From: Achatina immaculata
Lineage: Eukaryota > Mollusca > Gastropoda > Stylommatophora > Achatinidae
Direction: 5' to 3'
Length of the DNA: 64,000 nt
Assembly: GCA_009760885.1 (NCBI GenBank)
Contig: CM019715.1
Coordinates: forward strand, 19,644,503-19,708,502
Program-made: the position numbers and the translations under genes
Shown: piece by piece, positions 42,301 through 46,231 of the stretch
How the letters are laid out: each line of letters begins with the position of its first letter
Numbering within the stretch: position 1 is the stretch's first letter
The notes under the pieces: model-generated
What the model was told of the DNA's origin: nothing
The model's database searches: none
What the model saw: the letters and a program-made list of their open reading frames with translations, nothing else

Positions 42301-44745
42301 TGCTCTTTATATGTATAGCTAGTACTACAACTGTTGTTGAATGAGTGCATTAAAGTTAAAGCTGAGAAATCAGATGGGACTCTGTGTCCAGTTCATCACA
42401 TTTTGACAATAAAGTTTGTTCATCCTCTGGAACTTTTTATTTCATTTTTCTATAAAAGATGTGTGTGTACATACATAGTTATGATTCTGATTTTTAAGTT
42501 ATATTCTATTTTATATGTTATTCTGCTAGGTTGGGTAAGTAGGTGTTGGATAGTGGAACAGTCTCTAGACATAGAGGTTAGCTGAGAGTATTTTAATATG
42601 TGTCAGCATATCAAAATAGATGTTCCTGCCTCCTTGCAGGCTAATCTCTTTAGACAAAGGCTAAAAGGCAAAGACGCTGTCTGATTTGGCAATCAGCAAC
42701 CCATAGCTGACATGCTAGTGCCAGTGTTGGTAAACCATAGCTGACCAACAACCTGTCCCACCTCTCCAATGGTACCCCCAGTAACAATCCTAACCTGGCT
42801 AATTGGGCAGGGATCACCACAGTCTTCATGGCAGTGGAGTCTGCTAAAGAAGTACTGCACACCCCCTGCTTTTTAGCTCAACTCAGGGATTGAAAAAAAA
42901 AGCCACTCCCATGCTGACATGACGCTGTACCTCAATATCCTCATTTCATTTCACGTGACATGTCCTACCCACAACACTTTCCCTCTTGCACCTTTCCTGA
43001 ATACAATGTGGTCTTGTGCAAGATGACCAGCGTCTCGCAATAACACATTCAGACCTTCTGTAATGTCCTGAGTCCACCTGCTGCGAGGTCATCCCTTTTC
43101 TCTTTTTGCCGAGCACTATGTCTTCTACTATCAACCTCTCCAAGCTACTGTGTCTCTTGATGTAGCCCATATTCTCAGCTTTCTAATTTTTATGATGTTA
43201 ACGAGCCAGTTTTCTGCAACATCTAATTCCATTAGTATCCCTTTATTTGATTTTCATTCTATCCATGACATTCTAAGTACCCTTCTGTAACATTTAATTT
43301 CAAATGCTGCTATTCTCTTTGGTAGTTATTTGTTATATTCTCATTGCAAAGAATACCAGCTCACAATTCCAGGGAGAATGAAGAAGACAAAAGCTAGGAG
43401 AAAAATGTAAATTCATGTTTTGAAAGATCATGAAAAGAATAACAGCATGATGGAGTGTTCCACTGGATCAGCTTCACCTGATCAAGGATGTCATTATATG
43501 TAAGGTGACACGTGGCCATTTTATCAAGCTACATGCATATAAGAACATGCTAGTAGATGACAGGATTTAAAGAATCATTGGAAAGTTCAAAGGAAAAATG
43601 AGAGGGAAGCCATGAAAAAGATATCTGAATGCTGGAATTGCAAAGTGACTGAATTGGATGAAAGCATTAGGGAATGTGGAGAATGCATATAATAAATCAG
43701 TAATTTCCTTTCATGTACTGAAAGTCAGGTGTGCACAACATCTTGCAGGCAGAAGCACTGTCCTTCAGTTTAACTGTGTCAGATACCTATTTTTACAGCA
43801 TATGGATGACTCAGTGTGTCTCTAAGCCAGAACTATGGAGTCTGACTGTGGATATGTACAATGTATGTGAAAGTCAGTACAGAGATAAGTCTGACTGTAG
43901 ATATGTACCATTTATGTGAAAGTCAGCATAGAAATAATGGACTCAAATCCTTTTCAACTGATTTAAAATCAACAGACATGTTCTATTTCTGAAGATGAAC
44001 TTCAGAAAATAGCTCAACTCTGTAATACTTTGTAGCCCTGCTCCAGTCCACAACCTGTACTACTTTTACCCCTACTGCCTGTACTACTTTTACCCCTACT
44101 GAAACCATAACTCGTGGTCTCTGCACGAGATGCCGTGACGATATTGAAGCAGAGACATTATGTCAGACAAATGGTTATACAGAGCCCTTGACTAGACATG
44201 AAACTTTATTGGTATTTTCAGCCCTACTACATTAGCTAAACAGAAGCGGTAAGATAGCCTGTTGCCATAAGAACAATTACTCGCTGAGTAGGCAAAGATC
44301 TTGCCAGTTTGGTCATTGCAGGCACAGTCATCTTGTTCTCTCTTGACGTTCTAAACTAGACCCTTCTGTGATGAATTCTGACATTCAAGACTCTTCACCA
44401 TTTAAACCAATATTAACATGAAAGTTGAATACATATGTAACGATTACTTATACTACCTTTCATACAACGACTTTTAATGAACTGAACATCACTGGTTTCA
44501 CTAGAAAGTTCAGAATTTTCAACTTTTTGTCCTCGGCTACTCCTCTGTAACCGCAAAGTCTGTTGCGATGTAGAAAATAATTCATTCAGTTTATCATCCA
44601 CATCTACTTTATTTTTTCCTTTAGATGACTTTTTCTTTTGCTGTTGGGCACTGCACAATGTAAAACGTCTTCTGGCGCCTTGACACAACCACATTTTTGA
44701 ATTCCTCCATAATAGTTTCAGTTCACGGTACAAGGGCGCAGCCAT
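1..44745 (-). CDS. MTPAP: Mitochondrial poly(A) polymerase gene (MTPAP-like), 3' part outside the window
   Basis: Six spliced exons give about 440 residues: 44745-44457, 36583-36438, 30305-30093, 20088-19864, 4335-4112 and 226-1. Phases are 1, 0, 0, 0, 2 across the five introns and the frame stays open throughout. Order of parts: an Arg-rich N-terminus like a mitochondrial targeting peptide; an RL (RRM-like) domain over exons 2-3; the Pol-beta-type nucleotidyltransferase core in exons 4-5, with a GS motif, a DLD pair and a third Asp in HCDIS; and the start of the central/PAP-associated helical domain in exon 6 ([18 protein letters not shown]). Known family role: adding poly(A) tails to mitochondrial mRNAs in the matrix. 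Animal MTPAPs have roughly 580 residues, so about 130 should lie beyond the left edge. Catalytic carboxylates are present and I see no break, so I infer a functional gene. TUT1 lies head to head with it. Confidence 0.9.
227..774. other. Intron 5 sequence, nothing recognised
   Basis: AT-rich, with T-rich stretches on the plus strand. I see no coding similarity, repeat array or RNA gene. Confidence 0.5.
775..1020 (-). mobile_element. LINE-K: RTE-like LINE C-terminal remnant
   Basis: Read on the minus strand with frame changes, this resembles the end of an RTE-like reverse transcriptase: a basic [14 protein letters not shown] stretch, a [13 protein letters not shown] stretch, then RDTKD and RWREM-type residues. 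Frames are broken and no tail or target-site duplication is clear. Confidence 0.4.
1081..1614. other. Intron 5 sequence, nothing firm
   Basis: No coding content. A stretch around 1158-1235 ends in a B-box-like GTTCAATCCC and might be a worn tRNA-derived SINE, but similarity is too weak to call. Confidence 0.4.
2037..2917 (-). mobile_element. LINE-A copy 1 inserted in LINE-C
   Basis: On the minus strand this ends with the family's C-terminal stretch ([35 protein letters not shown], stop) immediately followed by an (AATG)n tail at 2037-2052. The probable target-site duplication is GTACGGAT at 2029-2036 against ATACAGAT at 2918-2925 (6 of 8). A foreign 3' end at about 2572-2742 is nested inside it. 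Frames are broken upstream. Confidence 0.75.
2572..2742 (+). mobile_element. CR1/L2-like LINE 3' end nested in LINE-A
   Basis: About 170 bp interrupts the otherwise collinear LINE-A copy. It is followed by GAAAAATAAAGATT and then five ATTC repeats at about 2718-2741. A polyadenylation-like AATAAA just before an (ATTC)n tail is typical of CR1/L2-clade 3' ends. No protein is recognisable, so the clade is an inference from the tail. Confidence 0.4.
3468..4111. other. Intron 5 sequence, nothing recognised
   Basis: AT-rich sequence between the LINE-C tail and exon 5, with no similarity I can name. Confidence 0.5.
4112..4335 (-). CDS. MTPAP: MTPAP exon 5
   Basis: The acceptor is TTTACAG at 4342-4336; the donor is GTAAGT, read on the minus strand from 4111. 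Reads [20 protein letters not shown] and, at the end, [20 protein letters not shown] followed by HCDISIQA. This carries the third catalytic Asp of the nucleotidyltransferase; human MTPAP has QKILNARCPLVRFSH in the same place. 224 bp: phase 0 at the start, two bases left over at the end. Confidence 0.92.
4336..5029. other. Intron 4 sequence with a short (TG)n and G-rich run
   Basis: Apart from a (TG)n plus G-run at 4952-4994, nothing is recognised. Confidence 0.5.
5030..5640 (+). pseudogene. Mariner transposase fragment 1
   Basis: Reads [18 protein letters not shown], then AKFVPHLLT, then, after a stop and frame change, [13 protein letters not shown], the first catalytic-Asp motif of mariner transposases. 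Later text ([18 protein letters not shown]) matches the middle of the protein. A 53-bp direct duplication at 5040-5145 duplicates part of the helix-turn-helix region. Multiple stops; inactive. Terminal repeats not found. Confidence 0.75.
5640..5850 (+). repeat. Interspersed repeat X, copy 1
   Basis: Similar to 42650-42900 in the same orientation and to 39040-39290 inverted. Shared landmarks are an AGCTGACAT box, an AACTGACCAA/AGCTGACCAA box, GGGATCACCA and CTGCTAAAGAAGTA. A further piece of the right end recurs at 6090-6140. I do not recognise the family. The coding reading frames across it differ between copies. Confidence 0.6.
5860..6570. repeat. Local inverted-repeat cluster
   Basis: A near-perfect hairpin spans 5876-5968, with arms around AAATGAAGAACATAC at 5893-5907 and GTATGTTCTTCATTT at 5930-5944. 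The segment 5930-6085 recurs inverted, with divergence, at 6400-6560. The sequence shows mirrored copies of one short unit of unknown origin. Confidence 0.55.
6845..7248 (+). other. Probable 5' external transcribed spacer fragment
   Basis: GC-richer than its surroundings and placed directly upstream of the 18S 5' end in the same orientation, as expected for a pre-rRNA leader. Such spacers are not conserved, so the call rests on position alone. Confidence 0.45.
7249..7470 (+). pseudogene. 18S rRNA 5' fragment
   Basis: Starts with CTGGTTGATCCTGCCAG, the conserved 5' end of eukaryotic 18S rRNA. It runs through GTCATATGCTTGTCT, CCATGCATGTC, CTCATGGTGAAACTGC, GGATAACTGTGGCAATTC and TAGAGCTAATACATGC to GTTAGTTCAAAA. 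Similarity stops abruptly at 7470, where the conserved 18S sequence should continue. Several substitutions at invariant sites. About 220 of some 1800 nt, so a pseudogene and not a working rRNA. Confidence 0.88.
7471..7950 (+). repeat. Two tandem copies of an unknown 220-260 bp unit
   Basis: Unit 1 (from 7472) and unit 2 (from 7731) share CTGCTGG(T/C)GAGATT, GAAA(C/T)TCCTCC(T/C)GGCCAATG, a GAAGAAAAATG run, ATTAGGGTTGC, GGCTACTCATATCA and CTCTAGAGGC blocks in the same order. They follow the 18S fragment directly. Not recognised as rRNA. Confidence 0.65.
8634..9550 (-). mobile_element. LINE-A copy 2 inserted in LINE-D
   Basis: Minus-strand frame from about 9555 encodes [20 protein letters not shown], then [12 protein letters not shown], then [16 protein letters not shown] and [19 protein letters not shown], an RTE-like reverse transcriptase palm to thumb with an intact YADD. 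It then frameshifts into the usual C-terminus and the (AATG)n tail at 8634-8650. Target-site duplication ACCAAGTT at 8626-8633 and 9551-9558. 5' truncated in the palm. Confidence 0.85.
10012..12600 (-). mobile_element. LINE-E: long RTE-like LINE copy
   Basis: Minus-strand order: a 5' leader with a CCCGGGGTCTGC-type start (12600-12300); the apurinic endonuclease, ending in [15 protein letters not shown] and [18 protein letters not shown] (11616-11131); then RT with [33 protein letters not shown] and [18 protein letters not shown]; then [26 protein letters not shown] and a damaged DLDFADN. The sequence stops after the palm, so the 3' end is missing. LINE-F sits inside the endonuclease part. Frameshifts throughout. 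Confidence 0.8.
11689..11923 (+). mobile_element. LINE-F 3' end inserted in LINE-E
   Basis: A 235-bp, 5'-truncated LINE with a 13-bp target-site duplication, ATGCTTGGGTATT, at 11676-11688 and 11924-11936. Encodes a C-terminal zinc-knuckle-like end ([19 protein letters not shown]) and stops after [10 protein letters not shown] short UTR and a (GAA)n tail follow. This ending is typical of Jockey/R1/I-type LINEs, a different clade from the surrounding RTE-like elements. Confidence 0.85.
12700..13345 (+). repeat. 46-bp dimeric minisatellite
   Basis: About 14 tandem copies of a 46-bp unit made of two related 23-bp halves: one with CAGTTCCAGTTATGTAGTAG, the other with CAGGTCTAGTTATCTAGTAG. The halves mostly alternate, with local B-B doublets near 12930 and 13095, a small higher-order pattern. 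No coding sense. Confidence 0.92.
13346..13974. other. Intron 4 sequence, nothing recognised
   Basis: Unique-looking sequence between the minisatellite and LINE-A copy 3. Confidence 0.4.
13975..14558 (+). mobile_element. LINE-A copy 3
   Basis: From the thumb region (GSLLTNN-like) through [40 protein letters not shown] and [20 protein letters not shown] to GHANE. The stop codon lies in the (AATG)n tail. The last 124 codons are uninterrupted, making this one of the best-preserved 3' ends of the family here. 5' truncated. Confidence 0.85.
14575..14830 (-). mobile_element. LINE RT thumb fragment, LINE-E-like
   Basis: The minus strand reads [20 protein letters not shown], then EYVNK and [18 protein letters not shown] with breaks, the region after the catalytic motif in RTE-like reverse transcriptases. 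It may be the missing 3' part of LINE-E, displaced by the minisatellite and LINE-A (inference). Confidence 0.5.
14927..17870 (-). mobile_element. LINE-D copy 2, near full length
   Basis: Target-site duplication CTATAACAAAT at 14916-14926 and CTATATCAAAT at 17871-17881 (one mismatch). Minus-strand order: endonuclease (a GDFNAKV-like region near 17390; then [19 protein letters not shown] and NVNSDHS), RT ([40 protein letters not shown], a palm with frame breaks), thumb ([20 protein letters not shown]), and a C-terminus ending near [17 protein letters not shown]. The 3' end matches the GATGTAAG-type tail. A SINE is inserted at 17542. Frames are broken, so it is not autonomous. Confidence 0.85.
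17542..17812 (-). mobile_element. SINE-P copy 1: tRNA-like core with complementary arms
   Basis: 271 bp between perfect 14-bp duplications, CTTTATTTTGTATC, at 17528-17541 and 17813-17826. On the minus strand a tRNA-like core has an A-box-like TAGTTGGCTAAG and a B box GTTCGAATCCC (near 17700). The 5' arm (17812-17775) is the reverse complement of a later stretch (17582-17625), so the RNA would fold into a stem of about 40 bp around the core. The 3' end reads TTATAAAAAATTGTTCCTT. Confidence 0.8.
17950..18625. other. Intron 4 sequence, nothing recognised
   Basis: No coding similarity, array or RNA gene seen. Confidence 0.4.
18626..18870 (-). mobile_element. LINE-H copy 1, 3' end
   Basis: On the minus strand: a C-terminal RTE-like stretch ([27 protein letters not shown] as in the copy at 38290, here with more breaks), then GGCACTTAAGGTTCAGAGAG and a (GA)n tail at 18626-18644. 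5' truncated. Confidence 0.7.
18872..19184. other. Intron 4 sequence, nothing recognised
   Basis: AT-rich. The last 100 bp may be a worn extension of the adjacent duplicated TUT1 intron. Confidence 0.35.
19185..19790 (+). repeat. Duplicated copy of TUT1 intron 1 / exon 2 junction
   Basis: Matches 55295-55690 in order: CAGTGTAGGT, GTTTG-CATTATTTCTCATTT, GTCTTCTGTTCTTGTTCA, TCTATTTTTAAA, AATGAGACAAAAATGTATAT, ATCC-ATATCCAA. It continues past the splice acceptor into exon 2 (GTTTAACA, then AAGG-GAAGGAG-ACAG at about 19753-19785). The copy is interrupted by a minisatellite and its exon part is broken. It lies in an MTPAP intron, on the strand opposite to MTPAP, ending about 75 bp from exon 4. 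Confidence 0.75.
19490..19757 (+). repeat. 29-bp minisatellite built from the TUT1 exon 2 acceptor region
   Basis: Eight to nine copies of a unit near GATGTG(T/A)TCAGTCAGTG followed by TCTGAGTTTGCA. The unit corresponds to the parent segment around 55612-55656 (CAGATGTGTGATCAATCAAC, polypyrimidine tract, CAGTGTCCGAGTTT) with the polypyrimidine tract lost. Confidence 0.85.
19864..20088 (-). CDS. MTPAP: MTPAP exon 4: nucleotidyltransferase GS and DxD motifs
   Basis: 75 codons, phase 0 to phase 0. The acceptor is CTCATTTCAG at 20098-20089. Starts [20 protein letters not shown], then [35 protein letters not shown] and a short hydrophilic end. The GS at the glycine loop and the DLD pair that binds the metal ions are intact, and the order matches vertebrate MTPAP (RPFGSS..CDLDMFL). 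The donor at 19863-19862 is GC, not GT (ATG then GCAAGT). No GT nearby gives a frame that joins exon 5, so a GC-AG intron is the best reading. Confidence 0.93.
20300..22115 (+). mobile_element. I/Jockey-type LINE with RNase H region, degraded
   Basis: Plus-strand pieces read [20 protein letters not shown] (RT A-motif with AYNRVD), [20 protein letters not shown], then [19 protein letters not shown] and [20 protein letters not shown] (thumb), then [20 protein letters not shown]. Near 21525-21700 come RNase H-like pieces ([10 protein letters not shown] standing in for IYTDGS, and [12 protein letters not shown]). The C-terminus reads [13 protein letters not shown]. Many stops; inactive. A different clade from the RTE-like families. 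Confidence 0.75.
22235..25540 (-). mobile_element. LINE-B copy 1, near full length with 5' leader
   Basis: Minus-strand order: a GC-rich 5' leader (25540-25100); endonuclease start ([15 protein letters not shown], a decayed KTWNVRTLYQTGKLEN) and [34 protein letters not shown] with [80 protein letters not shown] and [15 protein letters not shown]; thumb [20 protein letters not shown]; and a (GAT)n tail at 22233-22250. About 3.3 kb. Endonuclease and RT frames are each broken several times. YADD itself is intact. Confidence 0.88.
22782..22803 (-). mobile_element. Tail-only LINE-F insertion (22 bp)
   Basis: LINE-B is interrupted by 22 bp that, on the minus strand, read TTGCGAACGAAGAAGAAGAA, the terminal bases of LINE-F (compare 11898-11922). 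A perfect 10-bp duplication, ATTCTGTTCC, flanks it (22772-22781 and 22804-22813). The LINE-B copy at 41157-41175 lacks the insert. Confidence 0.85.
25541..26455. other. Intron 3 sequence with one tandem duplication
   Basis: A 53-bp segment containing CCTTTTTAGTTTTTCTAG is directly duplicated at 25570-25675. Otherwise nothing recognised. Confidence 0.5.
26456..26513 (+). repeat. (TG)n microsatellite
   Basis: Long TG run with a few CA/CG interruptions, followed by two A-runs. Confidence 0.95.
27266..27456. mobile_element. Palindromic MITE in the mariner remnant
   Basis: Nearly all of it is two arms of about 80 bp. The left arm begins TACAGTGCTTTCAGAAA; the right arm, inverted, begins TACAGGGTGTTCCGTAA; both then share CTGTGCACTAACCCAGTAT and TAGTGATATCTTAATG. 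Flanked by TA. The ends resemble mariner/Tc termini, so it is probably a non-autonomous foldback relative. Confidence 0.85.
27762..28060 (+). mobile_element. SINE-P copy 2, longer arms
   Basis: Flanked by GCCACCACAGAAA (27749-27761) and GCCACCATAGAAA (28061-28073). The plus strand has the same tRNA-like core (GTGGCTAGAC and GTTCGAATCCCAGGTAATT). The arms are longer than in copy 1: the left arm 27771-27838 is complementary to about 27917-28000 (TGTAGGAT, ATAGACAAAGCACTT, GAGAGAAAGAAAAAT). Same 3' end, TTATAAAAAAAAAATTG. Confidence 0.82.
28243..28500 (+). mobile_element. tRNA-derived SINE, second family
   Basis: Starts GGGGACCGGCTAGGGTAATG with an A-box-like GGGTAATGGTTAGAGC and a B box GGTTCAAATCCCC at 28298-28310, spaced as in a tRNA gene. 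A non-tRNA body of about 180 bp follows, ending in an (ATCT/TTCT) tail. Perfect 11-bp duplication TATGTATATGT at 28232-28242 and 28501-28511. Intact pol III boxes; probably fairly recent. Confidence 0.88.
28525..29287 (+). mobile_element. Internally deleted mariner with terminal inverted repeats
   Basis: Inverted ends: CGAGGGTCATACCAAAAGTT at 28525 and, from the right, TGAGGGTCATACCGAAAGTC at 29287, extending about 35 bp and flanked by TA. Inside, broken frames read [42 protein letters not shown] and SGCPLTAST, the N-terminal DNA-binding domain of a mariner transposase. The catalytic domain is absent. Confidence 0.85.
29305..29460 (+). mobile_element. LINE-D 3' fragment
   Basis: [23 protein letters not shown] C-terminus, then the family's 3' UTR (AAGGATATAAGATAAGAT), running into (AT)n. 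Confidence 0.7.
29462..29545. repeat. (AT)n and (TG)n microsatellites
   Basis: AT run at 29456-29477 and a GT/GC-interrupted run at 29492-29526, between two LINE-D fragments whose 3' ends face each other. Confidence 0.8.
29545..29880 (-). mobile_element. LINE-D 3' fragment, opposite orientation
   Basis: The minus strand reads [60 protein letters not shown] and then the family 3' UTR. The C-terminus is nearly intact. Confidence 0.8.
29885..30059. repeat. (TA)n/(CA)n microsatellite beside MTPAP exon 3 donor
   Basis: TA tracts broken by ACGTACACATACA units, ending in a CA/CG run at 30039-30059. It starts about 33 bp inside the intron from exon 3. Confidence 0.95.
30093..30305 (-). CDS. MTPAP: MTPAP exon 3
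   Basis: 71 codons, phase 0 to phase 0. The acceptor is CCCATCAAG at 30314-30306, the donor GTAGGA from 30092. Reads [40 protein letters not shown], then a Lys-rich stretch. This matches the second half of the MTPAP RL domain (vertebrate YAVVEF..ESIGSL, PFRSRFFNLKL). The acceptor lacks a strong polypyrimidine tract, but the frame and homology fix it. Confidence 0.88.
30306..30650. other. Intron 2 sequence with (AAT)n
   Basis: An (AATA)n tract at 30603-30636; nothing else recognised. Confidence 0.5.
30653..30850 (+). mobile_element. LINE-A copy 4, 3' end
   Basis: LEKTVLE-like start, then [26 protein letters not shown] and GHANE with the (AATG)n tail. A stop inside the frame. 5' truncated. 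Confidence 0.8.
30851..31780. other. Intron 2 sequence, nothing recognised
   Basis: AT-rich with an ATT-rich patch at 31420-31470. No coding similarity. Confidence 0.5.
32085..32245 (+). mobile_element. LINE-D 3' fragment in the hAT remnant
   Basis: NHVKL-RGHY-ERP-type C-terminus with frame damage, then TTTAATGGCACAGGAAGGAT and ATAAGC, the family's 3' end. Confidence 0.7.
32285..32575 (+). repeat. 35-bp minisatellite
   Basis: About eight copies of TTTGTGTCACTGGTGGAAAT plus CAGTCTTATACTTTA. The period is not a multiple of three, yet the array is open for 84 codons in one frame because no frame of the unit contains a stop. Confidence 0.92.
33250..33324 (+). repeat. G-run and (GA)n microsatellite
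   Basis: Ten G, then TG and GA repeats with ATA interruptions. Confidence 0.95.
33890..34770 (-). mobile_element. LINE-J: I/Jockey-type LINE C-terminus
   Basis: The minus strand reads [20 protein letters not shown] followed by LKCPRL, a CCHC knuckle (C-x2-C-x8-H-x4-C) like that at the end of I, R1 and Jockey proteins. Upstream (34150-34720) is degraded RNase H-region text. No clear tail. Confidence 0.6.
34939..36272 (-). mobile_element. Mariner/Tc-like element with transposase remnant
   Basis: The left end CTGGGTGTCCACAAAGTCTT, CATACAATT has an inverted partner at 36250-36270 (AATTGTATGGAGATTTTGTG GA). Minus-strand transposase text around 35440-35240: [20 protein letters not shown], the SPDLTP-DFFLWG motif around the last catalytic acid, with the Asp of SPDL replaced. 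A LINE-A fragment is inserted at 35070. Inactive. Confidence 0.7.
35070..35174 (+). mobile_element. LINE-A copy 5: 105-bp insertion
   Basis: Perfect 13-bp duplication AGTAAACTTCTAA at 35057-35069 and 35175-35187. The insert holds only the last codons ([28 protein letters not shown]) and the (AATG)n tail. Strong 5' truncation; the clean duplication suggests a recent event. Confidence 0.92.
36273..36437. other. Intron 2 start, nothing recognised
   Basis: Contains a short perfect hairpin CTGCCTTG-T-CAAGGCAG at 36377-36393. Confidence 0.4.
36438..36583 (-). CDS. MTPAP: MTPAP exon 2
   Basis: 146 bp: two bases complete an Ala codon begun in exon 1, then 48 codons. The acceptor is CTACACAG at 36591-36584, the donor AAG/GTATGA from 36437. 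Reads [20 protein letters not shown], then [20 protein letters not shown] and AHFTTQDK. This is the first half of the RL domain; vertebrate MTPAP has a similar ERREQAQRTVLI..FGPI stretch. Confidence 0.9.
36584..38277. other. Intron 1 sequence, nothing recognised
   Basis: Mixed-composition sequence with no LINE, transposase or array I can identify. GACCTGA/TCAGGTC words recur at 37040-37090 and suggest an old repeat. Confidence 0.4.
38290..38729. mobile_element. LINE-H copy 2 with 5' inversion (twin priming)
   Basis: Flanked by a perfect 12-bp duplication, ATCATGTGTCCT, at 38278-38289 and 38730-38741. 38290-38525 is the minus-strand 3' end: (GA)n tail, then reading upstream [40 protein letters not shown] and [13 protein letters not shown]. 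38526-38729 is an earlier part of the same protein on the plus strand: [53 protein letters not shown]. One duplication around two opposite segments is the signature of twin priming. Confidence 0.92.
38742..39039. other. Intron 1 sequence, nothing recognised
   Basis: No array, coding text or RNA gene. Confidence 0.4.
39040..39290 (-). repeat. Interspersed repeat X, copy 2
   Basis: Inverted relative to the copies at 5640 and 42650. Shared boxes are TACTTCTTTAGCAGACTC, AATCCCTGCCCCATTAGCTA, CAACTATGGTTTGCCAA and CATGTCAGCTATGGGT. Confidence 0.65.
39670..40130. repeat. 36-39 bp minisatellite in two blocks
   Basis: Units of AAAAAACTATTAACACTGTT plus CTTCAGCACAGCACTGTC, four to five at 39670-39848 and four (some shortened) at 39985-40130. 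A LINE-L fragment separates the blocks. Confidence 0.88.
39852..39985 (-). mobile_element. LINE-L fragment inside the minisatellite
   Basis: Collinear with 43228-43365 (CATTAGTATC, TTTTCATTCTATCCATGA, CATTTAATTTCAAATGCTG, GCAAAGAATACCAGCTCAC). An RTE-like thumb region related to LINE-A, with frames broken. Confidence 0.65.
40178..42100 (-). mobile_element. LINE-A copy 6, split by LINE-B
   Basis: The 3' part (40178-40635) has the (AATG)n tail (partly changed), then [20 protein letters not shown]. The 5' part (41858-42100) reads [40 protein letters not shown] and [15 protein letters not shown] lies between them with a 9-bp target-site duplication. Confidence 0.88.
40636..41857 (-). mobile_element. 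LINE-B copy 2, nested in LINE-A
   Basis: Target-site duplication GGGAAAGAT at 40627-40635 and 41858-41866, with the (GAT)n tail at 40636-40650. An intact 336-codon stretch from 41841 encodes RT palm and thumb: [80 protein letters not shown]. The catalytic motif reads YAED where the family and LINE-B copy 1 have YADD, so the palm has lost one essential Asp. 5' truncated. Confidence 0.9.
42101..42649. other. Intron 1 sequence, nothing recognised
   Basis: AT-rich; no coding similarity. Confidence 0.4.
42650..42900 (+). repeat. Interspersed repeat X, copy 3
   Basis: Best-preserved copy: GCAACCCATAGCTGACATGC, GTAAACCATAGCTGACCAA, GGCAGGGATCACCACAGTC, GTCTGCTAAAGAAGTACTGC. It lies next to LINE-L but recurs elsewhere without it. 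Confidence 0.65.
42945..43375 (-). mobile_element. LINE-L C-terminal fragment
   Basis: The minus strand reads [20 protein letters not shown] followed by GKKRKG, then, with frame shifts, the WTQDITE and [11 protein letters not shown] ending. RTE-like, related to LINE-A but clearly distinct. Confidence 0.7.
43376..44456. other. Intron 1 sequence with small direct duplications
   Basis: About 60 bp around GTCTGACTGT-GATATGTAC is tandemly duplicated at 43840-43925, and TGCCTGTACTACTTTTACCC is doubled near 44050-44100. Nothing coding. Confidence 0.5.
44457..44745 (-). CDS. MTPAP: MTPAP exon 1 with start codon and targeting peptide
   Basis: 96 codons plus one base; the donor is GTAGTA from 44456. 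The ATG at 44745-44743 lies in AAAAGATGG, a good Kozak context. The N-terminus [20 protein letters not shown] followed by CQGARRRF is basic, without acidic residues except one Glu, and alternates hydrophobic and Arg residues, as in mitochondrial presequences. A Lys/Ser-rich linker follows ([10 protein letters not shown]), then a polar stretch ending KSRCMK. The linker is not conserved in the family; the assignment rests on splicing in phase to exon 2. Confidence 0.85.
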
Positions 44746-45600
44746 CTTTTTACACTATAAATATCAAACAAGGAAAGTAAAGGAAAACAAAATATAAACC
44801 AAGAAACCGTACACGACAGAAGTTGAGCTGACAGAAACGCGTAGTAACTTGAGTATTTGGATTTTTCCCGCTGGCGTTTATAACAAGAGAAGGCATATTT
44901 ACAACTAAAATAATCTAAAAAGAATATATGTATATGAACTGCATATTTCTCGAAACTAAACCTTTAGTATCAAGAAATATGCCGTTCACTATAAATTCAA
45001 GTCTACTTGAGAACAATCTCTTCTCTTTCTCCCTCTATCATACACTCTCCCTCCCTTTTCTGTTGCCAATGTTGCTCTTGTAGAGCAGTACGCGCCCGTC
45101 CTGTTCTTTCGTGGCTAAACAGCTGTTTTCCTTTGCATTTCATGTGACGTTCGTAAGCTTGATTTTCGCTCTTGTCGCATCGTGACCTAGTGGACACATA
45201 TATCAGATATGTATATATTACATTGTACTCTGGAAAACAACCTCTAAAATATGAGAATGTCTGCCTGATGATGAAGTGCACCAGAATACATCGCACGTAT
45301 GGTTCAGTGCACGATGGGTATGAAACTGATGAATATCAAACCCATGCGGTCTACACTGTGGCGGATCTACGTGAATTGAATAACTTCGGCTAATGGAAGG
45401 GTCAATCTTGCTGTGGATGAATATAGCATTCTACTACTATCTATGCCACCGAGAACGCAAATAGATAAATATCAGTGTCTCGATGAAAGCATTATATATC
45501 TACATCACGAAACACAAGACCACGAACAATAAGGACATTTTTTTGGCAATGTGCGGGAAAATTTTATCTTTCGCTTATTTTAGTAAAATATCTGAATATG
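44746..45600 (-). promoter_or_regulatory. MTPAP upstream region / probable TATA-less promoter
   Basis: More CpG dinucleotides than its surroundings (for example around 44838-44880, 45090-45180 and 45290-45420), no TATA box at a usual distance, and directly upstream of the start codon. A position-based inference; no core element is certain. Confidence 0.3.
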
Positions 45601-45837
45601 GCGCCAGAAAGTAAAACGGATCTGGCTGGAAATACCAAGAACTGTGCAAAACACAGAGTACTTACTTATTTACTTAGTAAATGAATGACTGGAACTTTTT
45701 TCATTATATCTTCTCATATATTTACCTTTGGACAAAAAGCACTGTTATGCAACTAAATTGCACATGATTTTTTTTAGGCGTGCTCTCTGGCAAGAATAGA
45801 GTTCTTACATTTCATTTTTTTAAAGAATGATATTTAT

Positions 45838-45838
45838 C

Positions 45839-45878
<40 letters not shown>
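45838..45878 (+). repeat. (TTA)n microsatellite
   Basis: Twelve or so uninterrupted ATT units. Confidence 0.95.
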
Positions 45879-46018
45879 GTAACACAAAAAGGAATGGAAA
45901 AACTAATTATGTCAGTCCGTAAGAAGAGCGAAGACCAAAACCTCTATCGTAATGCGAAGAAAACTAAATTGATGACAACTGACAAAACAAACAATGCAGC
46001 TGATATATATATATATCT

Positions 46019-46231
46019 GAACCTTAAGTGCCCAGGGCACATGGGGCTTCCGCAAGGGTTTTCCACAAATGCCTGTCCTTCGCCTTTTTTCTGCTCTTGC
46101 CCAGGTGAGCCCTCTATTGCTCAACATCCTTTCTGTTGTTCTTCTCCATGTCTCTTTTGGTCTACCCTTACTTCTGTTCCCTTGTGGTGTCCATCTTAGT
46201 GCTAACCAGACAGGGCACCAGGTGAAGATGA
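46019..46231 (-). mobile_element. LINE-H copy 3 in LINE-A
   Basis: Duplication AGCTGATATAT at about 45999-46009 and 46232-46242. 3' end on the left, body as in the copy at 38290. The last 26 bp (CAGACAGGGCACCAGGTGAA, then GATGA) read in the opposite sense as D-R-A-P-G-E-D-E, the start of an RTE RT domain, so this copy may also carry a tiny 5' inversion. Confidence 0.75.

Noticed and set aside
45172..45393. A 73-codon frame in the MTPAP upstream region as a possible TUT1 first exon
   Set aside because: No CxxC, no in-phase donor leading into exon 2, and a better exon 1 exists at 53391.
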